This document shows positions 1-6,782 of a stretch of DNA of 28,231 bases, piece by piece (position 1 is the first letter of the stretch; every line of letters starts with the position of its first letter). The notes beneath the pieces are model-generated. The model saw only the letters and a program-made list of their open reading frames with translations. It did no database searches and was not told the origin of the DNA. A program made the translations under genes and the position numbers. Source of the stretch: Casp-actino8 sp037147055 (GTDB taxonomy: Bacteria > Actinomycetota > Acidimicrobiia > Acidimicrobiales > Ilumatobacteraceae); assembly GCA_037147055.1 (NCBI GenBank), contig JBAWVW010000021.1:1-28231 (forward strand), written 5' to 3'.

Positions 1-54
1 ACCCGTGCCGCCACCTTGAAAGGGTGGTGTCCTAGGCCACTAGACGATGGGGGC
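1..54 (-). tRNA. tRNA-Glu (UUC), 3' part outside the window
   Basis: Read on the minus strand, the sequence starts with the acceptor strand GCCCCCA and a D-arm containing GTCTAGTGGCCTAGGAC. A 5-bp anticodon stem CCACC/GGTGG follows, with loop CTTTCAA and anticodon TTC (plus-strand bases 18-20). The window ends just inside the T-arm, so the T-loop and 3' acceptor strand are not visible. The anticodon and general sequence fit tRNA-Glu well. No clear promoter was identified in the 58 bp separating it from the DUF2017 gene upstream. Confidence 0.93.
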
Positions 55-112
55 TAGGTACTCGTCCGATTGAGAGCGTGCCAACCCTAACAGGATGGGC
101 GACGGTCTCCAC

Positions 113-598
113 CTAGACAGACGAATCCATCAGGGCCTGGATCGCATTTTCTAAGAGCCACGACAAAAAGTTATACAACGCCAACTCGTCCGTGCGGGGA
201 TCTTCATCATCAAGATCCTCATCGGCCTCACCAACACCCAGCAGGGTGCCCAAAATCAGGCGAACGCTGTTGAGAGAGGCCGAAAAGGCGTCAAGTTGGG
301 TGAACGTCAGCAGACTCACTGAATCGTCTGCCAAAAACTCCTCGACCTGTTGAATGGAGTGAAGACGACTGGTGACTAACTCGTCGCGCATCAATCGTTG
401 ATACTCCGTTTCAGCCTCCTCGTCGGCGCTGTAGGCAGGGGGGAATAGACGCGCCATTTTTGGGTCATCAGCGACGGAGGTTTTGAGAAGTTCGCCAACT
501 TCACCAATGAGGCGCCGCACGACATGGCGCTCCTCGGGACCGAGATTGAAAGAAAAGCCCTTTTTCGTGGCTGCGAAAGGAGGTTTGAAACGCGCCAT
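113..598 (-). CDS. DUF2017 family protein
   Basis: A 161-residue acidic, mostly helical soluble protein that I recognise as the actinobacterial DUF2017 family. The family has no firmly established biochemical role but is commonly encoded directly after clpS, as here. I chose the ATG at 598 (protein begins MARFKPPF) because the clpS stop codon lies one base upstream at 600-602, implying translational coupling. The longer open frame upstream merely overlaps clpS. Around residues 125-135 there is a run of Asp and Glu. Co-transcription with clpS suggests a link to the N-end rule or Clp protease system, but that is inference from context. Confidence 0.85.
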   Translation of the reverse strand: MARFKPPFAATKKGFSFNLGPEERHVVRRLIGEVGELLKTSVADDPKMARLFPPAYSADEEAETEYQRLMRDELVTSRLHSIQQVEEFLADDSVSLLTFTQLDAFSASLNSVRLILGTLLGVGEADEDLDDEDPRTDELALYNFLSWLLENAIQALMDSSV

Positions 599-599
599 A

Positions 600-950
600 T
601 TAGAGCGAATCCTTCTCCATAGTCGCCCACAAACCGTGTTCATGGAGCCGATAAACATCCATTTCAGATTTTTCTTTTGGACCACTAGCCACCACAGCCT
701 TGCCCTTTTCATGAACATCGAGCATGAGTTGAGTGGCTTTTTCAAGGTTGTAGCCAAATAATTTTTGCAACACAAAAGTGACGTAACTCATGAGATTGAT
801 GGGGTCATTCCAGACCAAAACGATCCACGGATGGTCGGGCGCTATTGACTCATCGACCTCCGTACGTTCTTTGGTGGCCGGGGCTGCGGCGACGATAGTC
901 ACGCCATGTATCTTCACTCCTTCATTGTCTCGGTTGGTTGATGTGTTCAC
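600..950 (-). CDS. clpS: ATP-dependent Clp protease adaptor ClpS
   Basis: A 116-residue protein. ClpS binds the N-terminal domain of the ClpA/ClpC unfoldase and delivers substrates with destabilising N-terminal residues (N-end rule). The ClpS core starts near residue 40 with the WIVLVWNDPINLMSYV segment, which matches the family's V-x-x-NDD-x-N-x-M-x-YV substrate-pocket signature. It continues with the conserved VHEKGKAVV segment near residues 79-87. The second Asp of the usual NDD is Pro here. The N-terminal 38 residues are a variable extension, and the start is a GTG at 950. It is transcribed with the downstream DUF2017 gene (1-bp gap) and divergently from ctaB. Confidence 0.9.
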   Translation of the reverse strand: MNTSTNRDNEGVKIHGVTIVAAAPATKERTEVDESIAPDHPWIVLVWNDPINLMSYVTFVLQKLFGYNLEKATQLMLDVHEKGKAVVASGPKEKSEMDVYRLHEHGLWATMEKDSL

Positions 951-963
951 ACTCCCGTACGCT
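934..963 (+). promoter_or_regulatory. candidate promoter of ctaB
   Basis: TTGGTT at 934-939 and TACGCT at 958-963 are separated by 18 bp and lie 8 bp before the ATG at 972 (5 bp before an in-frame TTG at 969). The site overlaps the 5' end of divergent clpS, because only 21 bp separate the two genes. The hexamers match sigma70 consensus only moderately, so this is tentative. Confidence 0.35.
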
Positions 964-971
964 CTTTATTG

Positions 972-1922
972 ATGTCTCTTGGTTCGCGACCTGTAGTGCC
1001 TTCTCGGCTGAAGCCGGGTGGTGTATCGGCACATGGTGCCCGACGGGTCCCGACATCGGTCTTTGGCGGCTACATCGTGTTGATGAAGTTGCGTGTCGTT
1101 GAACTGCTCTTGATCACGACGGTCCCGACCATGGTCCTTGCCGAACAGGGTTGGCCGTCTTGGGGTCTAGTGGCCGTGACCTTATTGGGAGGAACTTTGG
1201 CCGCTGGCGGGGCAAACGCCATCAATATGGTGATTGACCGTGATATCGACGCTTTGATGGATCGCACTAAAACCCGTCCATTGGTCACCGGGCTGATCTC
1301 TCCTCGAGACGCCATGATTTTCGCATTAGCCCTGCAAGTGGCCGCTTTTACGGTCCTTTGGGTGGGCGCCAACCTCTGGGCTGCCGTTTTGGCCTTATCG
1401 GCCACGCTGTTTTACGTCTTTGTCTACAGTTTGTGGTTAAAGCGCACCAGTAAGCAAAACATCGTCATTGGCGGTGCTGCTGGGGCCGTACCAGTCCTCG
1501 TGGGCTGGGCAGCGGTGCAAAATTCTTTGTCTTGGGAGCCATTTATCCTGTTCATAGCCATATTTCTGTGGACACCACCCCATTTTTGGGCCCTTGCAAT
1601 CAAGCATTCCGATGAATACAAGGCTGCCGGAGTGCCGATGATGCCTTCGGTCGTGCCGATGAAGCAGACCATCCGCCAAATGCTGGTCTACACCGTACTT
1701 TTAACGGCTGTCACCCTCACTTTGGGGCCAGTAGCCAATTTGGGACCGATTTATTGGGTTTCGGCCCTCGTTTTAGGCCTGGCCTTCATCGCCAGCACGG
1801 TTGATCTCAGTCGGAACCCGAGCGCTGCTCGGGCGATGCGCGTCTTTGGTTTTTCCATCACTTATGTGACTTTGCTTTTCGTCGCCATGGCGGTCGATGT
1901 ATTTGTGCGCCATGGTTTCTAA
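972..1922 (+). CDS. ctaB: protoheme IX farnesyltransferase (heme O synthase)
   Basis: A UbiA-superfamily integral membrane prenyltransferase of about 316 residues. It adds a farnesyl chain to heme b to make heme O, the precursor of heme a in aa3-type oxidases. Visible hallmarks are the first helix with MKLRVVELLLITTVPTM, the Mg-diphosphate motif N-x3-DRDID-x3-DRT-x-TRPL in the first third, and the conserved WTPPHFW segment in the middle. About eight or nine membrane helices are apparent. I prefer the ATG at 972; a TTG at 969 is in frame. Conserved sequence begins around FGGYIVLMKLR, so the first 30 or so residues are variable. Its position just before the oxidase genes fits its role in making their cofactor. 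Confidence 0.95.
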   Translation: MSLGSRPVVPSRLKPGGVSAHGARRVPTSVFGGYIVLMKLRVVELLLITTVPTMVLAEQGWPSWGLVAVTLLGGTLAAGGANAINMVIDRDIDALMDRTKTRPLVTGLISPRDAMIFALALQVAAFTVLWVGANLWAAVLALSATLFYVFVYSLWLKRTSKQNIVIGGAAGAVPVLVGWAAVQNSLSWEPFILFIAIFLWTPPHFWALAIKHSDEYKAAGVPMMPSVVPMKQTIRQMLVYTVLLTAVTLTLGPVANLGPIYWVSALVLGLAFIASTVDLSRNPSAARAMRVFGFSITYVTLLFVAMAVDVFVRHGF

Positions 1923-1941
1923 ACCCCTTGCGGTTCAACTA

Positions 1942-1977
1942 TGTCAGCGGTACGAAGTGTGTCAGCGGCACAAAGTT
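1942..1977. repeat. two tandem 18-bp imperfect repeats upstream of the oxidase genes
   Basis: TGTCAGCGGTACGAAGTG (1942-1959) is followed immediately by TGTCAGCGGCACAAAGTT (1960-1977). They match at 15 of 18 positions and have no spacer. They lie 20 bp after ctaB and about 117 bp before the next start codon, where an operator for the oxidase operon would be expected. The surrounding gap (1923-2094) encodes nothing that I recognise. Confidence 0.65.
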
Positions 1978-2047
1978 GCATGGGGATTTCGGTCTGAGCA
2001 GGAGCAAGTGGGTAATATCAGAGATTGGAAATTGTTTTGAGACCCCC

Positions 2048-2066
2048 GAGGAATATCGCATTCCTC
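2048..2066. repeat. inverted repeat in the leader of the subunit I-like gene
   Basis: GAGGAAT and ATTCCTC form a perfect 7-bp stem around the 5-nt loop ATCGC, 28 bp before the ATG at 2095. No T-run follows, so it does not look like an intrinsic terminator for ctaB. It could be an operator half-site pair or a leader hairpin. Function unknown. Confidence 0.45.
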
Positions 2067-2094
2067 TCGTTGCGCGTGAAGCGAGTTACCTCGA

Positions 2095-3714
2095 ATGACA
2101 TTAATTGAAACCCATCAGAACTCGCAGGTACACGCTTCATCCTCGTCGGTATCGGCATGGTTGACGACCGCTGATCACAAGCGGGTGGGAAGACTTTTTA
2201 TTGGATCTGGGCTCATCGCTTTACTGGCTGGCTTAGTTCTTGCGGTGTTGATTGCTTTTGAGCGCATCAATGCCGACAGTTATCAAATTCTCTCAGAGAA
2301 TTCGGCGACTCAGGTTTTGGCAACGGCGCGACTCCTATTGACTTTTGGCGCCGTCGTTCCACTTCTTCTTGGTTTGGCAATCGCTGTTGTGCCTTTGCAA
2401 CTCGGGGCACGTTCCATCGCTTTTCCACGTTTGGCTGCGAGTGGATTTTGGATGTGGCTGACGGGTCTTGGTTTGGCAATCGCTGCGATCATCGGTAACG
2501 GTGGCCCCGGTGGAGGAGAATCAAATCTTGTTGACCTGTACCTCGCATCGTCAGTGTTGTTGGGTTTCGGAGTTTTACTAGCCGCAATTTCCATCGTTGT
2601 GAGTGTGCTGACAAATCGCGCCCCAGGCATGGGAATTTTGCGAGCACCTTTATTCGCCTGGTCATCTTTTGTCGGAGCACTGGCGCTTGTTTTGGCGATG
2701 CCTGTTCTGATTGGTACGACGATTTATCTCTACATTGATCATCGTTACGCACGACTTGGTTTTGGTGGCAACTTCGGTGTCAACCGCTGGATTGGGTGGT
2801 CACTCTCGCAACCGTTCACGTATCTCCTCGCAATCCCGGCACTTGGCATCGTGCTCGATGTCGTACCGGCGATGAATCGGTCACGTTTGGCTCAACGCCC
2901 AGCAGCGTTCGTCGCTGTCGGCCTTGTCGGCATTTCGGTGTTGTCGGCAGTCACCCAAACAAAAGTCACGCTTCCATGGGAAGGCGCCAAGTTTTTAGAT
3001 AACGCTGGCGACAAGATTGCCGATCTTTTGCCGTTCTTACTTCTGACTGTTCTTCCAGTTCTTGGTGTGCTCGGTGTCCTGGGTTTGTCATTACTCACTT
3101 TGAAGTCTGCTCAACCCCGAGTGGCTGCCCCATTGGCCTTCGTTCTGCTTGGTTTGCTCGGTATTCTTGAAGGTGCAGCAGCACATATTCTGAGCGGTAT
3201 TGAAGATGCTGACTTGACGGGAACGATCTACGAAGCTGGCACCTATGTGGCAGTCACATTCGGCGCAGTGCTGATTGCCTTCGGCGGCATCTGTTATTGG
3301 GGTCCTAAATTGTGGGGACGGAGCATTCCCGACAAAGCGGCGATCCCCTTGGCTTTATTCGGTTTTATTGCCACTCTTCTGGGCTCGCTGCCGTACATGG
3401 TTGCTGGCTTCGCAGATCAACCAAGTGGACTGGTGAATGGTTTTGCCTACAGCGGTCCACAAGATCTGTGGAACATCGCAACTTGTGGTGGATTTGTTTT
3501 GATGCTTTTAGTTTCCGCGGCCTTCATCGCTCTTGCTTTGAAAAGTTTCACTAGCGGTACAACTGCCGGTGACGATCCGTGGGATGGCAGCACTCTCGAA
3601 TGGGCTACCACCTCGCCACCACCTTTTGAGAACTTTGCCTCTCTTGCCGTTGTTGGGTCGTCAAGTCCCTATGCCGATATGAAGTCCTCCACCTCAACTG
3701 GAAAGGGTGCCTGA
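2095..3714 (+). CDS. cytochrome oxidase subunit I-like protein lacking all heme and copper ligands
   Basis: A 539-residue, roughly 12-helix membrane protein that is clearly homologous to CtaD encoded at 6783. Shared blocks are TADHKR (residues 25-30, VDHKK in CtaD), PLQLGAR..AFPR (100-112), NRAPGMG (174-180), YWGPKLWGR (401-409) and DPWDGSTLEW (494-503). The metal ligands are gone. CtaD His97 (heme a) aligns with Ala78, His275 (CuB) with Gln239, His410 (heme a3) with Gly382 and His412 (heme a) with Tyr384. The HH pair 324/325 falls in a segment without His (AVTQTK). The Tyr next to the CuB His is kept as Tyr243, but the proton-channel Glu277 is Phe241. The frame is intact and hydrophobic throughout, so this is a maintained pseudoenzyme rather than a decayed gene. 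Its stop overlaps the next start (TGATG). The role is unknown; assembly, a structural subunit or electron-independent transport are possibilities. Confidence 0.85.
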   Translation: MTLIETHQNSQVHASSSSVSAWLTTADHKRVGRLFIGSGLIALLAGLVLAVLIAFERINADSYQILSENSATQVLATARLLLTFGAVVPLLLGLAIAVVPLQLGARSIAFPRLAASGFWMWLTGLGLAIAAIIGNGGPGGGESNLVDLYLASSVLLGFGVLLAAISIVVSVLTNRAPGMGILRAPLFAWSSFVGALALVLAMPVLIGTTIYLYIDHRYARLGFGGNFGVNRWIGWSLSQPFTYLLAIPALGIVLDVVPAMNRSRLAQRPAAFVAVGLVGISVLSAVTQTKVTLPWEGAKFLDNAGDKIADLLPFLLLTVLPVLGVLGVLGLSLLTLKSAQPRVAAPLAFVLLGLLGILEGAAAHILSGIEDADLTGTIYEAGTYVAVTFGAVLIAFGGICYWGPKLWGRSIPDKAAIPLALFGFIATLLGSLPYMVAGFADQPSGLVNGFAYSGPQDLWNIATCGGFVLMLLVSAAFIALALKSFTSGTTAGDDPWDGSTLEWATTSPPPFENFASLAVVGSSSPYADMKSSTSTGKGA

Positions 3715-4313
3715 TGCTCGCTTTACCCGCTGCTCCTCAACCAGCACCGCGCCGTCAAGTTTTTGTTGGAACCGCCGTTGCTGGCGCTGCTGGAATGATG
3801 TTGATCGGCGGAATGATGGCCACATGGCTGAAGTTTCGTGCCGATGCACCCGTTCGCGAGTCCCTCAAGCGAGGACTGATCAAGGATTGGATGCCGGCAA
3901 AGATCGTCGTTCCCGAGACAGCGGCCAACATGATGTTGATGGGTTTCTTCGTGGTGTGTGTCATGGCTCAATGGGCTGTCTATTCGGCAAAGCGCAATGA
4001 TCGCCCGCACACCGGATTGGCACTCAGCGTTTCAGCGCTGATGACGTTTGCAATCTTGAATGCGCAGATTTTTATATGGACTCAGATGGGAGTCGCCGCT
4101 CGTGATGGCGCATTCCACTCGATGTTCTATGCGGCCACTGGCACGATGACGGCCTTGCTGTTATCTGGTTTGTTGTACACCGCTGTTGCTGCTTTTCGGT
4201 ATTTGGGTGGTCGCAGCAAAGATGTTGAACTCTTGTCGGCCCATGCTCTCTATTGGTACTTCCTAACGGCGGCGTTTTGCGCGGTGTGGTTTGTCGTCTA
4301 TGTGCAAAAGTGA
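3714..4313 (+). CDS. cytochrome oxidase subunit III-like membrane protein, divergent
   Basis: A 199-residue protein with about five membrane helices, resembling CtaE (8791-9405) in order and spacing of helices. FYAATG (residues 138-143) matches FYALTG of CtaE, and ALYWYF (178-183) matches GLYWHF. Subunit III hallmarks are changed: the H-x2-H of CtaE helix TGFHGVH is TGTMTAL here, and the final WHFVD is WYFLT. The start at 3714 overlaps the stop of the subunit I-like gene, so translation is probably coupled and the two proteins are probably made in similar amounts. By analogy with real oxidases it would pack against the subunit I-like protein. That pairing is inferred from gene order. Confidence 0.7.
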   Translation: MLALPAAPQPAPRRQVFVGTAVAGAAGMMLIGGMMATWLKFRADAPVRESLKRGLIKDWMPAKIVVPETAANMMLMGFFVVCVMAQWAVYSAKRNDRPHTGLALSVSALMTFAILNAQIFIWTQMGVAARDGAFHSMFYAATGTMTALLLSGLLYTAVAAFRYLGGRSKDVELLSAHALYWYFLTAAFCAVWFVVYVQK

Positions 4314-4326
4314 TGGTTACTAAATC

Positions 4327-5472
4327 ATGATTACAACTAGCTCAAAACTTTTCTATGGACTTGGGACATTGTCTTTTGTCGGAGCCTTTGTGTGGGTCAT
4401 CGCCCATGACGGCAGTTCGCTCGGTTCAGTCGCATTAATCTTCTTGGCAATTTCGTTGATGTTTCTCGGTGGTATTGCCTCGTATGTCCGCGATGGGCAT
4501 GTGCTCTCCACTGATACTGCGGCTCATGCGTCCGCTCCTGCGGCTCAGGGCAGTGCGGGTAACAGTTGGTGGCCGCTTGCTTCGGCATTTTCTCTTGGTG
4601 TGGTTGTCGTTGGTCTTATCAGTTCACCAGGAATTTTTAAAATTGGTATTGCTCTGTCGATCGCCATGTTTGGCGAATGGATGATTTCAAACTGGAGTGA
4701 TCGTGCGTCTGCTAACGCCGCCTACAACGAAAAAGTACGTGGCTGGGTTGTACATCCTCTAGAGATCCCAGTTGGTGGCGCATTACTTATTGCTGTGATT
4801 GTGCTTTCGTTCTCGCGCATCATGTTGTCGGTTGCGAGTGAGTCAGGCCCCATTATTTTTGCCATCGTAGGTACTTTGATTCTGATCGGTGGATCACTCG
4901 TTTCAGTCCGTCGCGGTGTCAGTAAGCGTTTAGTTGGCGGCATCTGTGCTGTAGCAATCGTGGCTTTGACGGGTGTTGGTTTGGCTGCAGCATTAAGTGG
5001 CGAGCGTCAAGAACTGACGGATGCTTCAAAATACGATCACTATGCGGTCCATCCTTGTGGTGAAGAAGCCGAAGAGTATGACGCGAGTGCGAGTCGCGGG
5101 GTGTCTGCCAAGAGCAGTATCGCTGCCACGGTCATTCTTAAAGACGGCAAGTTGTATGCCGAGATGGACGGATTTCCTGAACCGCTGACGGCGATCACCT
5201 TGCAACGTTCGTACAACCTGACCATTCTGTTCCGCAACGAATCAGCCGGGGAACATCGTATGATCCTAAATTACGGCAGTGTCGTTGAAGATCTCGGCGG
5301 CGGGGTCAAGCGAGATTCAAAGTTGCAGGCGTGCACCGCTTTAATTGGCGAGGGTGGGCAGCAAGCGGTTCAGGTTCGCATTCCTAAACCTTCATACGCC
5401 AATCCCCTGAGCCCCTACAACATCGTTGTTTCCGGCATCGAGGACTCGTCCATTGAGGTCTCGGTGCCGTGA
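4327..5472 (+). CDS. multi-spanning membrane protein with C-terminal cupredoxin-like domain
   Basis: A 381-residue protein. The first two helices (about 8-28 and 34-54) and the short loop after them resemble the small actinobacterial oxidase subunit IV. Further helices lie at about 83-120, 145-165, 173-193 and 203-223. Residues 225-381 form a hydrophilic, beta-rich domain, presumably outside the membrane. Its segment ITLQRSYNLTILFRNES..EH (290-310) looks like the strand pair before the first Cu-binding His of cupredoxins (His310). The usual Cys-x-His-Met copper loop is absent, with only Cys244 and Cys336 in the domain. It follows the subunit III-like gene by 13 bp and precedes ctaC by 36 bp. 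It may stand in for subunit II in the non-catalytic module, which is an inference. I do not recognise the full-length family. Confidence 0.6.
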   Translation: MITTSSKLFYGLGTLSFVGAFVWVIAHDGSSLGSVALIFLAISLMFLGGIASYVRDGHVLSTDTAAHASAPAAQGSAGNSWWPLASAFSLGVVVVGLISSPGIFKIGIALSIAMFGEWMISNWSDRASANAAYNEKVRGWVVHPLEIPVGGALLIAVIVLSFSRIMLSVASESGPIIFAIVGTLILIGGSLVSVRRGVSKRLVGGICAVAIVALTGVGLAAALSGERQELTDASKYDHYAVHPCGEEAEEYDASASRGVSAKSSIAATVILKDGKLYAEMDGFPEPLTAITLQRSYNLTILFRNESAGEHRMILNYGSVVEDLGGGVKRDSKLQACTALIGEGGQQAVQVRIPKPSYANPLSPYNIVVSGIEDSSIEVSVP

Positions 5473-5508
5473 GTCACCTAGCCCCACATAGAGAACTGAA
5501 CTGAGAAC

Positions 5509-6768
5509 ATGAGTACCGTTGGAAGTATGAAAGAACGAGTCAGTGAGCCGATGAAAAATCTGCGTCGTAGGCGTACTGCCGTCAAGGCCTCACTCGCTGT
5601 TTCGGCTCTGACATTTTTGGCTAGTTGCGCAAAAGATGCACCGCAGGACACTTGGCAGCCCGCCGGTCCCAACGCTGAGCGTATTGATAATTTGCAGCGC
5701 CCAGTGTTTTATGTTGCGGGTGTTGTCGGCGTCATTGTCTTTGTAGCAGTTGGTTGGGTTATTTGGCGCTATCGCGATCGTGGCCAAGCAATCCCCGAGC
5801 AAACTCATGGAAAGCCAGTTGTCGAGATTGTTTTGACGGTGATTCCGGTATTGATTCTCCTTGGCGTGGCAATTCCAACGGCGGGAACGATTTTCAAGTT
5901 GGCTAAGACCAGCGACACTGAAATGACTATCAACGTCACGGGTCAACAGTGGTGGTGGGAGTATGACTATCCGGCCGTCGGTTCGAATGCCGAGCAGTAC
6001 GGCATTACCGCTCCGATCGTGACTTCAGGTCAACTCGTCATCCCCGAAAACACCAAAGTGTTATTACGGGTCACGAGTCGCGATGTCATCCACTCCTATT
6101 GGATCCCCAAGCTCAACGGTAAAAAAGACAGCGTTCCTGGGCGCGTGCACTTGCTGCGCCTCGAGGGCGCAAAGCCTGGTATTTATGCGGGTCAGTGCAC
6201 CGAGTTCTGCGGTCTGTCTCATTCGTACATGCGCATGGAAGCGGTAGTGCTTTCACGTGCTGATTACGACGCGTGGATTGCGAACCAACTTGAGGCATAC
6301 ACCTCGCCGGAAGCGGGAACTTTGGCTGCCGAGGGCGAAGGAGTGTTCATTCAACAATGCAGTCGTTGCCACCAAGTCAATGGTTTGTTGAACACTGATG
6401 GAACCCCAATTATTTCTGCTCCAGATCAGTACCTAGTCTCCGGTGCGGCACCGAACCTGACCAATTTGATGACCCGTAACACATTTGCTGGGGCTTCGTG
6501 GGATCTCTTGACTCCTGAATGTCGTGGCGATGTCTGGAAATCTGACTCTGCCACTTTCGGTGCGAAATACCTGAAAGGCGTAACTACTGATTGTTTGAAT
6601 CAGAAAGATCTACGCGAATGGTTGCGTAACGCTCCGTTGAAGAAGCCAATGTATGCAAATCCTGAAAACTTGGCTCCGACCGGGGGCAAATATCGTGGTA
6701 TGCCAGCCCTCGGATTAACAGAAGATCAAATTAATGTCATTGTGGCTTATTTACTTGAGCGGAAATAA
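5509..6768 (+). CDS. ctaC: cytochrome c oxidase subunit II with fused cytochrome c
   Basis: A 419-residue lipoprotein-type subunit II. It receives electrons at the CuA centre and passes them to heme a in CtaD. A signal peptide ends in the lipobox LASC (Cys40). Two membrane helices lie at about 67-87 and 105-127. CuA ligands are visible as His195, Cys230, Glu232 (carbonyl ligand position), Cys234, His238 and Met241, with the aromatic QQWWWEYDY patch at 146-154. A C-terminal cytochrome c domain has CSRCH (284-288) and a probable axial Met398. This makes it caa3-like: the fused cytochrome c can take electrons directly from the bc1 complex or a carrier. The ATG at 5509 gives a plausible n-region. 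Internal ATGs at 5527 and 5551 would also keep the lipobox. Confidence 0.96.
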   Translation: MSTVGSMKERVSEPMKNLRRRRTAVKASLAVSALTFLASCAKDAPQDTWQPAGPNAERIDNLQRPVFYVAGVVGVIVFVAVGWVIWRYRDRGQAIPEQTHGKPVVEIVLTVIPVLILLGVAIPTAGTIFKLAKTSDTEMTINVTGQQWWWEYDYPAVGSNAEQYGITAPIVTSGQLVIPENTKVLLRVTSRDVIHSYWIPKLNGKKDSVPGRVHLLRLEGAKPGIYAGQCTEFCGLSHSYMRMEAVVLSRADYDAWIANQLEAYTSPEAGTLAAEGEGVFIQQCSRCHQVNGLLNTDGTPIISAPDQYLVSGAAPNLTNLMTRNTFAGASWDLLTPECRGDVWKSDSATFGAKYLKGVTTDCLNQKDLREWLRNAPLKKPMYANPENLAPTGGKYRGMPALGLTEDQINVIVAYLLERK

Positions 6769-6782
6769 CGGAGAACAATCAG

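Noticed and set aside
600..775. N-terminal extension of DUF2017 by 59 residues
   Set aside because: It lies wholly over clpS in another frame. The ATG at 598, one base after the clpS stop, gives the family-like start.
2095..3714. Subunit I-like gene as a normal second terminal oxidase
   Set aside because: None of the six metal-binding His positions is retained, so it cannot be called a functional oxidase subunit.
2095..3714. Subunit I-like gene as a pseudogene
   Set aside because: The frame is complete, helices and several motifs are preserved, and translational coupling to the next gene is intact.
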